DNA from: Halieaceae bacterium
Lineage (GTDB): Bacteria; Pseudomonadota; Gammaproteobacteria; Pseudomonadales; Halieaceae
DNA: 50,815 nucleotides
Reading direction: 5' to 3'
Assembly (NCBI GenBank): GCA_002683335.1
Contig: NYTE01000049.1
Coordinates: forward strand, 13,561 to 64,375
The translations under genes were made by a program, and so were the position numbers. Numbering within the stretch: position 1 is the first letter of the stretch; every line of letters begins with the position of its first letter. Positions 30,223-39,335 of this stretch are shown piece after piece. The notes beneath the pieces were generated by a model. The model searched no databases and was not told the origin of the DNA. It saw only the letters and a list, made by a program, of their open reading frames with translations.

Positions 30223-31752
30223 TCATGATGCTGCTCGATACGCGTCTTGTAAATGCCGTTTATAAAGTTTGCCATTGTCCATTCGAGGCAATTGTTCCAG
30301 AAAATCGATTTTTCTCGGCACTTTCACGCCCGATAGCCGCTCCCGCATCCACTGAGTCAACTCCTCAGCGGTTTCCCCTGTTGCCTCGCTCCACTCCATA
30401 GGTTGCACCACCGCAACCACCTCTTCCCCGAACTCCGGGTGGGGCACACCGAAAACTGCCACGTCGGCAACCTTGTCATGCGTAATTAACAGGCCTTCTA
30501 TTTCTGCCGGATAAACATTGACGCCACCCGATATGATGGTGAAGTTTTTTCGGTCGGTTAGGTACAAAAAGCCCTCTTCATCGAGGTAGCCTACATCGCC
30601 CATGGTACTCCAGCCCTGCTCATTAAAGGCTTCGCGCGTCTTCTCGGGTTCGTCAAAATACTCAAATGGCCGGCTATTTGCGAAATAAACATCACCAATC
30701 TCACCGGTGGCCAAAACCTCACCATTCTCACCAAGAATTCGCGGTTCACCGATGATGGCCTGCCCCACGGATCCCTTATGAGTCAGCCAGTTTGCCGAAT
30801 CGATAATGGTGAAACCATTACCCTCACTACCAGAGTAATACTCGACGATCACAGGGCCCCACCAATCAATCATGGCCTCTTTGACATCGATTGGACAGGG
30901 CGCTGCCGCGTGAATTGCGCACTTCATGGAGCTGAGATCATATTGATGGCGGTCCATTTCGGGGAGCTTCAGCATGCGAACAAACATAATGGGCACCCAC
31001 TGGCTATGCGTCGCTTTGTATCGATCGATCAGCGCCAGGGACTGCGCAGGATCAAATTGCTCCATGATGACGGAGGTTCCTCCTAGGCCCAGTAGCATCA
31101 AGTTATAGTGCAGAGGCGCCGCGTGATAGAGCGGCGCGGGAGACAGATAAATCGTGTCTAACCCAAACCCAAAAAACGCACCAACACTTCCAGACATCGG
31201 ATGATCCACATGAATACTCTCGGCATGCGGCTTCCAATACACACCCTTCGGCTTACCCGTTGTACCTGATGAATAGAGCATGGGGGTGCCGAGGCATTCA
31301 TCTGCGATCGGGGTGTCAGGCAGCCCCTCAATATGCTGCTCAAGGGACTCAAAACCGGCAATCTCTCCACCCACCGACAGACAGATACCAAGCCCCTCAG
31401 AAGCAACTGCCGCCTCGATAGCCACTGAAGCCAAACTCGCCGACGCAATGAACAGCTTTGCCTTGCAGTTGGTAAGGATATAGGCCGTCTCATCCTGCTT
31501 GAGATGCGTGCTGATGGGCGTAAAGATGACCCCCGCTCGGATCGCTGCCTGGGCAACCTGTAAAAACTCAGCGCAATTTTTCATCATCATTGCAATATGG
31601 TCGCCGCGATGAATGCCTGAATTCCGCAAAAGATGTGCTATCTGATTTGAACGCTGATCGAGCACGCGATACGTCACCGTCTCACCAGAATTAGCCATAA
31701 TGTAGGCAGGCCGATCCGGGGTCTCACTTGCGTAGGAGGAAAAATGCGGCAT
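30223..31752 (-). CDS. Acyl-CoA synthetase (class I adenylate-forming)
   Basis: LYSSGTTGKPKGVYWKPH, GDVGYLDEEGFLYLTDRKNFTIISGGVNVYPAEIE. Confidence 0.92.
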   Translation of the reverse strand: MPHFSSYASETPDRPAYIMANSGETVTYRVLDQRSNQIAHLLRNSGIHRGDHIAMMMKNCAEFLQVAQAAIRAGVIFTPISTHLKQDETAYILTNCKAKLFIASASLASVAIEAAVASEGLGICLSVGGEIAGFESLEQHIEGLPDTPIADECLGTPMLYSSGTTGKPKGVYWKPHAESIHVDHPMSGSVGAFFGFGLDTIYLSPAPLYHAAPLHYNLMLLGLGGTSVIMEQFDPAQSLALIDRYKATHSQWVPIMFVRMLKLPEMDRHQYDLSSMKCAIHAAAPCPIDVKEAMIDWWGPVIVEYYSGSEGNGFTIIDSANWLTHKGSVGQAIIGEPRILGENGEVLATGEIGDVYFANSRPFEYFDEPEKTREAFNEQGWSTMGDVGYLDEEGFLYLTDRKNFTIISGGVNVYPAEIEGLLITHDKVADVAVFGVPHPEFGEEVVAVVQPMEWSEATGETAEELTQWMRERLSGVKVPRKIDFLEQLPRMDNGKLYKRHLQDAYRAAS

Positions 31753-31807
31753 GACAGGCCTCTTTTAATATTATGATACGCAATCACTATACATTTTCGA
31801 GAATGAG

Positions 31808-32605
31808 ATGGTAGCGGTTGAGCTTGCTGAAACGGGGCGAAGTGTCAGGGCACAATGCCGAGACGGTAGTTTCAGCTCCCAAACATCGGGGCTGGCCCCC
31901 GGATATGTGCAAGCCAATATCGTAATACTCCCCTCGGAGGGGGCCTCCGATTTTCAGACTTTCTGCCAACGTAACCCCCGCCCCTGTCCGCTATTGGCCA
32001 TGAGCCCATCGCCCGGCGACCCAACGTTGCCTGAGGTGGGCAACGATATCGACATTCGTATCGATCTGCCAAAATACCGGGTGTGGCGAGATGGCGTTTT
32101 GGCAGAGCAAATTACCGATATCCATCAACTCTGGCAGTCCGATTGGACCGCTTTTGCATTGGGTTGCTCCTTTTCTTTTGAGGAAGCGTTGATGGACGCG
32201 GGTGTGGAGATACGTAATATTACTGAAGGGGTTAACGTCCCGATGTACGTAACCAACATACCGTGTGCGAGCTCAGGGCCTTTCTCTGGAAAGATGGTCG
32301 TAAGTATGCGGCCGATGTCCGCCTCTAATGCCATCCGAGCCATTCAGATTTGCTCTCGCTTCCCGTCGGTGCACGGCGCGCCCATCCACCTGGGCGATCC
32401 CGCACAAATTGGTATAGCCGACCTAAACAAGCCAGACTTTGGAGCGGCAGTTTATGTGGCACCTTCGGAAATACCACTATTTTGGGCTTGTGGCGTTACC
32501 CCACAAGTCGCCCTGCAGGGGGCAAAACTCCCACTTGCGGTGACACACGAACCCGGGCACATGCTCGTAACTGATTTAAAGAATACTGAGTTGGCGATTT
32601 TTTGA
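31808..32605 (+). CDS. DUF1445 putative hydro-lyase / D-glutamate cyclase N-domain homolog
   Basis: [90 protein letters not shown]. Confidence 0.93.
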   Translation: MVAVELAETGRSVRAQCRDGSFSSQTSGLAPGYVQANIVILPSEGASDFQTFCQRNPRPCPLLAMSPSPGDPTLPEVGNDIDIRIDLPKYRVWRDGVLAEQITDIHQLWQSDWTAFALGCSFSFEEALMDAGVEIRNITEGVNVPMYVTNIPCASSGPFSGKMVVSMRPMSASNAIRAIQICSRFPSVHGAPIHLGDPAQIGIADLNKPDFGAAVYVAPSEIPLFWACGVTPQVALQGAKLPLAVTHEPGHMLVTDLKNTELAIF

Positions 32606-33345
32606 TGACACGACAACTAACCCTCAACTGCGATATGGGAGAAAGCTACGGCGCTTGGACTATCGGCAATGATGCGGCAATCATGCCGCTGATTGATGCC
32701 GCTAATATCGCCTGCGGCGGACATGCCGGTGACCCGGGGACTATGCGGCACTGTGTAACACTCGCCCGCCGCCACGAGACAGAGATAGGGGCCCATGTGT
32801 CCTACCCGGACCTTCAGGGCTTTGGCCGAAGAGCGATGGACATTCGAGGCCCGGAGTTAATTGATTTGATTCATTACCAAATCGGTGCCTTAGACGGAAT
32901 AGCTAGAACCCATGGGACTCGAGTGAGCTTCGTAAAGCCTCATGGTGCTCTTTATCATGCGATGCTGTCAGACTCCTTGGTTCTCAATGACGTGATGAGG
33001 GCAGTCTCAGGCTGGCACGCTGACTTATCACTCGTGATGCTGGCCACTCCCCGTGATAGAAAAACAGTTGAATTAGCAGTCCAACACGGATTGACACTGC
33101 AGTATGAGGCCTTTGCCGATCGCGGCTATACAAGCCGCGGCCTACTCATTCCCCGCGACAAGCCGGGTGCTTTGCTGACACTGGAAGAGGCAACCGAGCA
33201 GTCCCTGTCTATTGCTCAGAATAATCTTCGCACACCTAAGGGGAAGCGTATTCCTGTCACCGCCGACACGCTTTGCGTTCATGGCGATACACCTGGCGCC
33301 GTCAAGATGATCAGAGCCATTCGTAGCGCATTGGACAAAAAGTGA
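32602..33345 (+). CDS. pxpA: 5-oxoprolinase subunit A (LamB/YcsF)
   Basis: [51 protein letters not shown]. Confidence 0.94.
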   Translation: MMTRQLTLNCDMGESYGAWTIGNDAAIMPLIDAANIACGGHAGDPGTMRHCVTLARRHETEIGAHVSYPDLQGFGRRAMDIRGPELIDLIHYQIGALDGIARTHGTRVSFVKPHGALYHAMLSDSLVLNDVMRAVSGWHADLSLVMLATPRDRKTVELAVQHGLTLQYEAFADRGYTSRGLLIPRDKPGALLTLEEATEQSLSIAQNNLRTPKGKRIPVTADTLCVHGDTPGAVKMIRAIRSALDKK

Positions 33346-34047
33346 ATGAAATTTGACGTGGGCCCCGCGGGAGACGTGGGATTGCGCCTTGTGTTTTCGC
33401 AATCACCGAAGCCGTCGCTCACCTATAGCTTACTGGCGCTGCAAAGCGCCGCCAGACGGCAATTCTCGGACGCTCTGATGGATAGTATCGTGAGTTACAC
33501 CACATTGACCTTGTTCTTCCATCCGCTGACTGTTGACCGAGAACGCGCGCAGCGCTGGCTAGAGGACCAGGCTCGGGCCGCATGCGATTCACCAGACAGC
33601 CCGGACACTGAGCGAAATACGGTTACGCTCCCGGTGTTGTATCACCCCAGCGTTGCTCAGGATCTTGAGTGGCTCGCTGAAAACCAAAATATGAGTATCG
33701 ACGATATTATCGAGCTGCACAGCGGGAAGGATTACTTCGCTTACGCAACGGGCTTTGCGCCAGGATTCTGCTATCTCGGCACGGTAGATGAGCGCCTGGC
33801 AACACCCCGCTTGGCAACACCCAGAGCAAACGTTCCGCCGGGCTCTGTGGCCATAGCCGACCAGCAGACAGCGGTCTATCCATGCTCATCACCCGGAGGT
33901 TGGCGGGTCATTGGTACTTGTCCGACGCGACTATTTGACTTGAATTCAGACCCAGCTGCGTTGCTCTGCGTCGGCGACACCGTCAAGTTTGAGCCGATTT
34001 CAATGGCTGAATTCCGAGCGGCACAAGACACCCCGGCCAAACAATGA
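33346..34047 (+). CDS. pxpB: 5-oxoprolinase subunit B (KipI-like)
   Basis: GFAPGFCYLGTVDERLATPRLATPRANVPPGSVAIADQQTAVYPCSSPGGWRVIG. Confidence 0.94.
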   Translation: MKFDVGPAGDVGLRLVFSQSPKPSLTYSLLALQSAARRQFSDALMDSIVSYTTLTLFFHPLTVDRERAQRWLEDQARAACDSPDSPDTERNTVTLPVLYHPSVAQDLEWLAENQNMSIDDIIELHSGKDYFAYATGFAPGFCYLGTVDERLATPRLATPRANVPPGSVAIADQQTAVYPCSSPGGWRVIGTCPTRLFDLNSDPAALLCVGDTVKFEPISMAEFRAAQDTPAKQ

Positions 34048-34970
34048 GAACGCTCGCCCTCATTCGTTCTGGCATCGCCACTACCATTCAGGACACAGGT
34101 CGATCGGGGCATCAGCAGATCGGCATCCCACCGAGTGGCGCCATGGACAAATTTGCCATGCTGATGGGACAGCGTCACCTTGGGCATCGCAATAATGAAG
34201 CAGCATTGGAGTTTGCCTATGGAGATTTGGCTTTTAAAACATCGCATCCTTGTCACTTTGTTGTGACCGGTGCGCCCGCAATCATTACGATTGGCGACGC
34301 AGCACATCACAGCGGCTCGTTGGAGCACACTGAAGCAAACCAAATGGTCAACATCCATACTAGCGGACACGGCGTCTATAACTACCTCCACGTTGCTGGG
34401 GGAATTGCCATATCAACCTGTTTGGGGAGCCGGAGTACTTCTCCCCGAGAGCGCATTGGGGGCCTCGAAGGCAGATACCTGCGTGACGGAGACATCCTGC
34501 CTTTGGGGCCAGAGAGCAAAGATTACGAGGCATTAGATTCAATAATGCCAAGCACCCGTCATCGCGACACACTGTGTCTCAGGTTTATCCCCGGATTCCA
34601 ATTTGATCAGTTCTCTGAGACAACGCAACAGAACCTGATTTCGCAGGTTTTCTCTGTCACCCCCCGAGCAAACCGAATGGGTATCGCGCTGAGTGGTGAT
34701 CCTGTCAACACGGGCATACAGGCGTTACTCTCTGAAGCCACCTGTTACGGTGCCATACAAATACCGCCAGATGGCGACCCAATTGTCTTACTCAATGATC
34801 GTCAAACGGTCGGCGGCTACCCCAAAGCAGGGGCCGTTATCAGCGGTGACTGCCATCGCCTGGTCCAATCTCGACCGGGCCAACGTGTGCGATTTGTCGC
34901 CATTACGCCCCAAGAGGCGGATCGAGTTGCTTGGCTCGAGCATCACTACCTCGAGACCAAATTATCGTGA
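34044..34970 (+). CDS. pxpC: 5-oxoprolinase subunit C (KipA-like)
   Basis: GIATTIQDTGRSGHQQIGIPPSGAMDKFA, NRMGIALSG, QTVGGYPKAGAVISGD. Confidence 0.94.
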   Translation: MRTLALIRSGIATTIQDTGRSGHQQIGIPPSGAMDKFAMLMGQRHLGHRNNEAALEFAYGDLAFKTSHPCHFVVTGAPAIITIGDAAHHSGSLEHTEANQMVNIHTSGHGVYNYLHVAGGIAISTCLGSRSTSPRERIGGLEGRYLRDGDILPLGPESKDYEALDSIMPSTRHRDTLCLRFIPGFQFDQFSETTQQNLISQVFSVTPRANRMGIALSGDPVNTGIQALLSEATCYGAIQIPPDGDPIVLLNDRQTVGGYPKAGAVISGDCHRLVQSRPGQRVRFVAITPQEADRVAWLEHHYLETKLS

Positions 34971-35821
34971 CGCATCATATAGCCAAGGAAACCATTGAAG
35001 CCGTTGAAATGCTGCTCATACAAAATGATCACAGAGGCATGAGCCGCATCCGGCAGGCACTAAATCCAGGCTATCTTGGAAGGGCCGCGGAGCTGCTGAG
35101 AACGAAACGGGGGACAGCCTATATCGTGACTGGATTTCCGGTGGCTGGCTCGTTTGAAACGGATGGACCCGCGGGCGCAATGGCGCTGTACCGGCTTTGT
35201 GAGCGAAACCATCTGAGACCCACTATCTTATCGGATCCTGCTGTTACCCACTGTCTCAGTCCGACGTACCGCACCATGGAGTTGGCCACAGGCACAACAG
35301 AACACATCCGCCAGTCTGTTCAGGATCTTTACCAAAGCACACCTCCTGCTTTGTTAATCAGCATTGAAAGACCGGGCGCCGCTATGGATGGAAAGTATTA
35401 CAACATGTCCGGTACTGATATTACCCCTGAGTGCACGCCCGCTGAGCCCTACTTTGAGCTTGCAGCTTGCCCGACCATCGCGATTGGTGATGGTGGCAAT
35501 GAACTCGGTATGGGTAAAGCCGCAGAGGCGCTGAGCGCTCTGGACATTCATCCCGCCATGAGCATCTGCGACGAATTGTTAGTGGCTGATGTTTCTAATT
35601 GGGCGGCCTATGCAATTTGCGCACTGGCTTACGCTCAAAGCGGGGCCATTCCCGACTTGGGCGCCGATATTCGTAATGACCTCGCTTTTTTGGTGGAGTC
35701 TGGCGCAGTGGATGGCGTTACCGGTAAGCCTACCGCTACTGAAGATGGGTTTGCTGAGGGCGCTGGTAACGTACTCATCGACCACATCATCACTTTGCTT
35801 TATCGAGAGTGCACACTATGA
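34967..35821 (+). CDS. DUF4392 protein (D-glutamate cyclase C-domain homolog)
   Basis: AYIVTGFPVAGSFETDGPAGAMALYRL, SIERPGAAMDGKYYNMSGTDI, IAIGDGGNELGMGKA. In-frame GTG at 34967 overlaps the pxpC stop (GTGA); ORF extends to 34931. Confidence 0.88.
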   Translation: MTHHIAKETIEAVEMLLIQNDHRGMSRIRQALNPGYLGRAAELLRTKRGTAYIVTGFPVAGSFETDGPAGAMALYRLCERNHLRPTILSDPAVTHCLSPTYRTMELATGTTEHIRQSVQDLYQSTPPALLISIERPGAAMDGKYYNMSGTDITPECTPAEPYFELAACPTIAIGDGGNELGMGKAAEALSALDIHPAMSICDELLVADVSNWAAYAICALAYAQSGAIPDLGADIRNDLAFLVESGAVDGVTGKPTATEDGFAEGAGNVLIDHIITLLYRECTL

Positions 35822-36678
35822 CCATGGCATATCTGAACGGCGAGTTTTTACCGCTTCATGAGGCAAAAATATCGCCTATGGATCGGGGGTTCCTCTTTGG
35901 GGACGGCGTTTATGAGGTAATACCCTGTTACGTCGGGAAAACAGTGGCACTGCAGTACCACATGGATCGCCTCAGGCACTCACTTCACGAAATCCAACTC
36001 GCCATCGCGCCATCAGATTCAGATCTGGAAGCTATCCTAAAGGAACTGATCATTCGAAATGGTAACGGCAATGTAGGCATCTATCTGCAGATCACTCGTG
36101 GCGTGGTCGAGAAGCGGCAACACGCCTTCCCCGAGCGTGCTTCGCCAACGGTGTTTGCTTACACCTTTCCTATCGACCCTCCATCAAATGGCGCAGCAGA
36201 TAATGCGACCTGTTTTACCACGGTAACCCGCGCGGACACGAGATGGGCCCGATGTCATATCAAGTCCACCGCCCTGCTGGGCAACGTGCTTCACATGATG
36301 GAGGCGGTAAACGAAGGAGCAGAGGAAGTTTTATTGTTTAATGAGCAAGGCTTACTCACCGAGGCTGCGGCATGCAATGTTTTTATCGTAAAAGACGACC
36401 AAGTCCTCACCCCCGAGCTGGATCATCAAAAGCTACCCGGCGTGACCCGCCGCCTCTGTCTCGAACTACTCGAAAAATATACAGATTGGCAGGTGCGGGT
36501 GGGACCCGTCAGTCGCGAAGCAGTCATGTCCGCTGAGGAGGTCTGGTTGAGCTCATCGACCAAAGAGCTGGCACCCGTAATCGCCATCGATGGTAAACCA
36601 GTGGCAGATGGCAGACCCGGGAGCTATTGGTCTGCGGCACAGCGGCTTTTTCACCTTCATCGATTCGACATAAAATGA
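35818..36678 (+). CDS. D-amino-acid aminotransferase (class IV PLP)
   Basis: SPMDRGFLFGDGVYEVIPCY, QITRGVVEKRQHAFPE (RxH motif of D-amino-acid transaminases), DTRWARCHIKSTALLGNVL. ATG 35818 overlaps the upstream stop. Confidence 0.88.
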   Translation: MTMAYLNGEFLPLHEAKISPMDRGFLFGDGVYEVIPCYVGKTVALQYHMDRLRHSLHEIQLAIAPSDSDLEAILKELIIRNGNGNVGIYLQITRGVVEKRQHAFPERASPTVFAYTFPIDPPSNGAADNATCFTTVTRADTRWARCHIKSTALLGNVLHMMEAVNEGAEEVLLFNEQGLLTEAAACNVFIVKDDQVLTPELDHQKLPGVTRRLCLELLEKYTDWQVRVGPVSREAVMSAEEVWLSSSTKELAPVIAIDGKPVADGRPGSYWSAAQRLFHLHRFDIK

Positions 36679-37745
36679 TGACCAGATCCACCTCTGTTTT
36701 CATTGATCTCGCGGCCATTGGCGATAACATCTCCGCGCTTAAGCGCTCTCTCGAGGGGCGCCGCTTTATGGCAGTCGTCAAGGCAGATGCATACGGGCAC
36801 GGCGCAGTCGCTGTCGCTCGACATATTGAGCAAATGGTAGACGCTTACGCCGTCGCAATCACCGAAGAAGCTGTTGAGCTGCGCACCGCGGGCATCAGCA
36901 AACCGATCCTAATACTGGAGGGACCTCACTCGGAAAATGACGTAGCAATTGCTGCAAAACAGGACTTGTGGCCCGCCGTACACGATCTCCGCCAAATTGA
37001 ATGGTGCAGAGCTCATCAGCGTCCGCTTCCCCACATTTGGATCAAAATCGATACTGGAATGCATCGTCTTGGGTTCGCCCCTGAGCAACTTCACAGCGTG
37101 AAGCAGTCGTTAGAAGGGGCGGGCTGTCGTCGTTTAACCTTGATGTCGCATTTGGCATCCGCCGAGTTCCCTGACAGCGCAATCACCACACAACAACTCA
37201 ATCTGTGGCGACAAATCGTCTCTGATTGGCCAGGCGACGTAAGCCTATTTAACTCGGCAGCGAGCCGTCTGGAACTTGCCACCAAAAACGACTGGGCAAG
37301 AGTCGGTTATGCAATGTATGGCGGTCTGGTAAAAGATTTATCCAGCAACTCAGAACTCAAGCCGGCCATGCGTTTTGAAACTGCGGTATTGGCGCTCCGG
37401 CGCATAGCTGCTGGCGAGGCTGTCGGGTACGGCGGTCATTGGATCGCTCGGCGAGACAGCCTGATCGCCACCCTGCCTGTGGGCTACGGAGACGGCTATC
37501 CCTGGGCCGCACAGAACGGCACGCCGATAGAAATTAACGGCTCCCTCGCCCCTCTTGTCGGGCGCGTATCGATGGACATGTTGACCGTTGACGCAACAGA
37601 CTGTGACGACGTGGAAATCGGGACACGGGCAATCCTGTGGGGACACAACCCAGGGGTAGACGAGGTGGCAGCAGCCAGTGGCACCATTGGCTACGAACTG
37701 ATGACGCGTATGACGGGAAGAGCTACACGGTGCTACGAAGAATGA
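36675..37745 (+). CDS. alr: Alanine racemase
   Basis: MAVVKADAYGHGAVAVA (PLP-Lys), KIDTGMHRLGF, PVGYGDGYPWAAQNG, GRVSMDMLTVD; ATG 36675 overlaps the upstream stop (ATGA). Confidence 0.95.
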   Translation: MMTRSTSVFIDLAAIGDNISALKRSLEGRRFMAVVKADAYGHGAVAVARHIEQMVDAYAVAITEEAVELRTAGISKPILILEGPHSENDVAIAAKQDLWPAVHDLRQIEWCRAHQRPLPHIWIKIDTGMHRLGFAPEQLHSVKQSLEGAGCRRLTLMSHLASAEFPDSAITTQQLNLWRQIVSDWPGDVSLFNSAASRLELATKNDWARVGYAMYGGLVKDLSSNSELKPAMRFETAVLALRRIAAGEAVGYGGHWIARRDSLIATLPVGYGDGYPWAAQNGTPIEINGSLAPLVGRVSMDMLTVDATDCDDVEIGTRAILWGHNPGVDEVAAASGTIGYELMTRMTGRATRCYEE

Positions 37746-37814
37746 GCTCCCACTTGCAGGACCACATTTCAACGCACGATGCCCTCACCTCTGAAAACTT
37801 CGCAACCCACAGTA

Positions 37815-39323
37815 ATGACTGATAACGACCAAAAAACAGACGAGACCTTAGCGGCGATTGATCTGGGGAGTAACTCATTTCATCTGATGATCGCCAAGTC
37901 CCAATTTGGCGAGCTGAGACCCGTTCACGCTCTGGCGGAGAAAGTTCAACTAGGCGAAACCGATGACGCGGGCATGCTCACTCCCTCTGCAATTACCCGA
38001 GGTCTGACTTGTCTCGAACGTTTTAAGCAACTCATAGACAGCACTTCGCCGGAGAAAATACGTATTGTGGGCACCAACGCACTACGGCGCGCAAAAAATC
38101 GACAAGCTTTTATAGATCCGGCCGAGCAAATAATGGACGCATCTATTGACGTTATTTATGGACGCGAGGAGGCCCGGCTGATTTATTTGGGGGTGGCACA
38201 CACCCTCTCCGATGACGCAAACGTCAGATTGGTCCTGGATATTGGCGGAGGCAGTACAGAATTTATTTTAGGTGAGCGCTTTGAGCCAAAACGACTCGAG
38301 AGCCTTCAGATGGGATGCGTATCCTATGGCCGACGATATTTGCCAGATGGCTTTATTCATCGTGAGGGTTTTGAGGCAGCCTACCAAAGGACACGCATTG
38401 AGGTGTCGCATATTCGACGCGGCTACCACAGCAAAGAGTGGCAAGAGGCTGTCGGATCCTCTGGCACGCTTCGCGCCATAGAGACACTGATATCAACGGC
38501 TGGTTGGCGAGATAGCGGGATCGATCGGGATTCCCTAGAAAAGCTGAAGCGGGTACTGCTTGCTTTCAAACATGTTGAAGAGATCAGTCTCGACGGCCTC
38601 AACCATACGCGAAAAGGCGTTGTAACCGCAGGATTGGCCATCACGCTTGGCATCTTCGATGGCTTACAAATCGAGGAGATGCGCACCTCGCCGGGTGCAC
38701 TTCGAGAGGGCGTCATTTACGATCTGATCGGCCGATTCGGTCATGAAGACGTGCGCACTCGTACCGTCTCAGCTATGCAACAACGCTACAAAGTTGATCA
38801 ACATATTGCTGATCTGGTCTGCCGCCGCGTGGAGACATTAGCCTCGGCGACCGTATCGGAGTGGGGTCTTTTGGGTAGCGAGGTGGATCTTTTGATATGG
38901 GCAGCAGCCATGCATGAAGTCGGCGCTGCCGTGTCCCAGAAAAACTACTCGCAGCACTCGGCCTATCTTGTCCTCAACAGCGATTTACCGGGATTCGCTC
39001 AACAGGACCAAGAGGTCATGGCCGCGCTCATCTCTGGACTCAGGGGAAAGGTTCGCTCGGAGATTCTGGACGCTATTCCCAGTCGGAAAAGAGTTAATGT
39101 GGTGCGGATGATGATCTTGCTGAGACTGGCAGTCACCCTGAAGCACGTTGAGGAAATGGAAGACATTCCTGACCTCTCCGTATGCGCGAACGGTGAAACG
39201 CTTACCCTGACCTATCCCCAGGATTGGGGCGAGGCCCACCCACTGACGATTTGGGAAATACAGCAGAGTAAACCGTCTTTTGAGAAACTAGGCATCACAG
39301 TCTCCCTAAGCGCCCTCACCTAG
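37815..39323 (+). CDS. ppx: Exopolyphosphatase / Ppx-GppA family
   Basis: AAIDLGSNSFHLMIA, VLDIGGGSTEFILG, HEVGAAVSQKNYSQHSAYLV; the start may be 37779. Confidence 0.92.
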   Translation: MTDNDQKTDETLAAIDLGSNSFHLMIAKSQFGELRPVHALAEKVQLGETDDAGMLTPSAITRGLTCLERFKQLIDSTSPEKIRIVGTNALRRAKNRQAFIDPAEQIMDASIDVIYGREEARLIYLGVAHTLSDDANVRLVLDIGGGSTEFILGERFEPKRLESLQMGCVSYGRRYLPDGFIHREGFEAAYQRTRIEVSHIRRGYHSKEWQEAVGSSGTLRAIETLISTAGWRDSGIDRDSLEKLKRVLLAFKHVEEISLDGLNHTRKGVVTAGLAITLGIFDGLQIEEMRTSPGALREGVIYDLIGRFGHEDVRTRTVSAMQQRYKVDQHIADLVCRRVETLASATVSEWGLLGSEVDLLIWAAAMHEVGAAVSQKNYSQHSAYLVLNSDLPGFAQQDQEVMAALISGLRGKVRSEILDAIPSRKRVNVVRMMILLRLAVTLKHVEEMEDIPDLSVCANGETLTLTYPQDWGEAHPLTIWEIQQSKPSFEKLGITVSLSALT

Positions 39324-39335
39324 AATAGCGCACGG

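Noticed and set aside
33790-33830. Apparent internal duplication LATPRLATPR in PxpB
   Set aside because: A similar double PR-containing stretch is, as I recall, normal for PxpB/KipI before the VPxGSVAIA motif.
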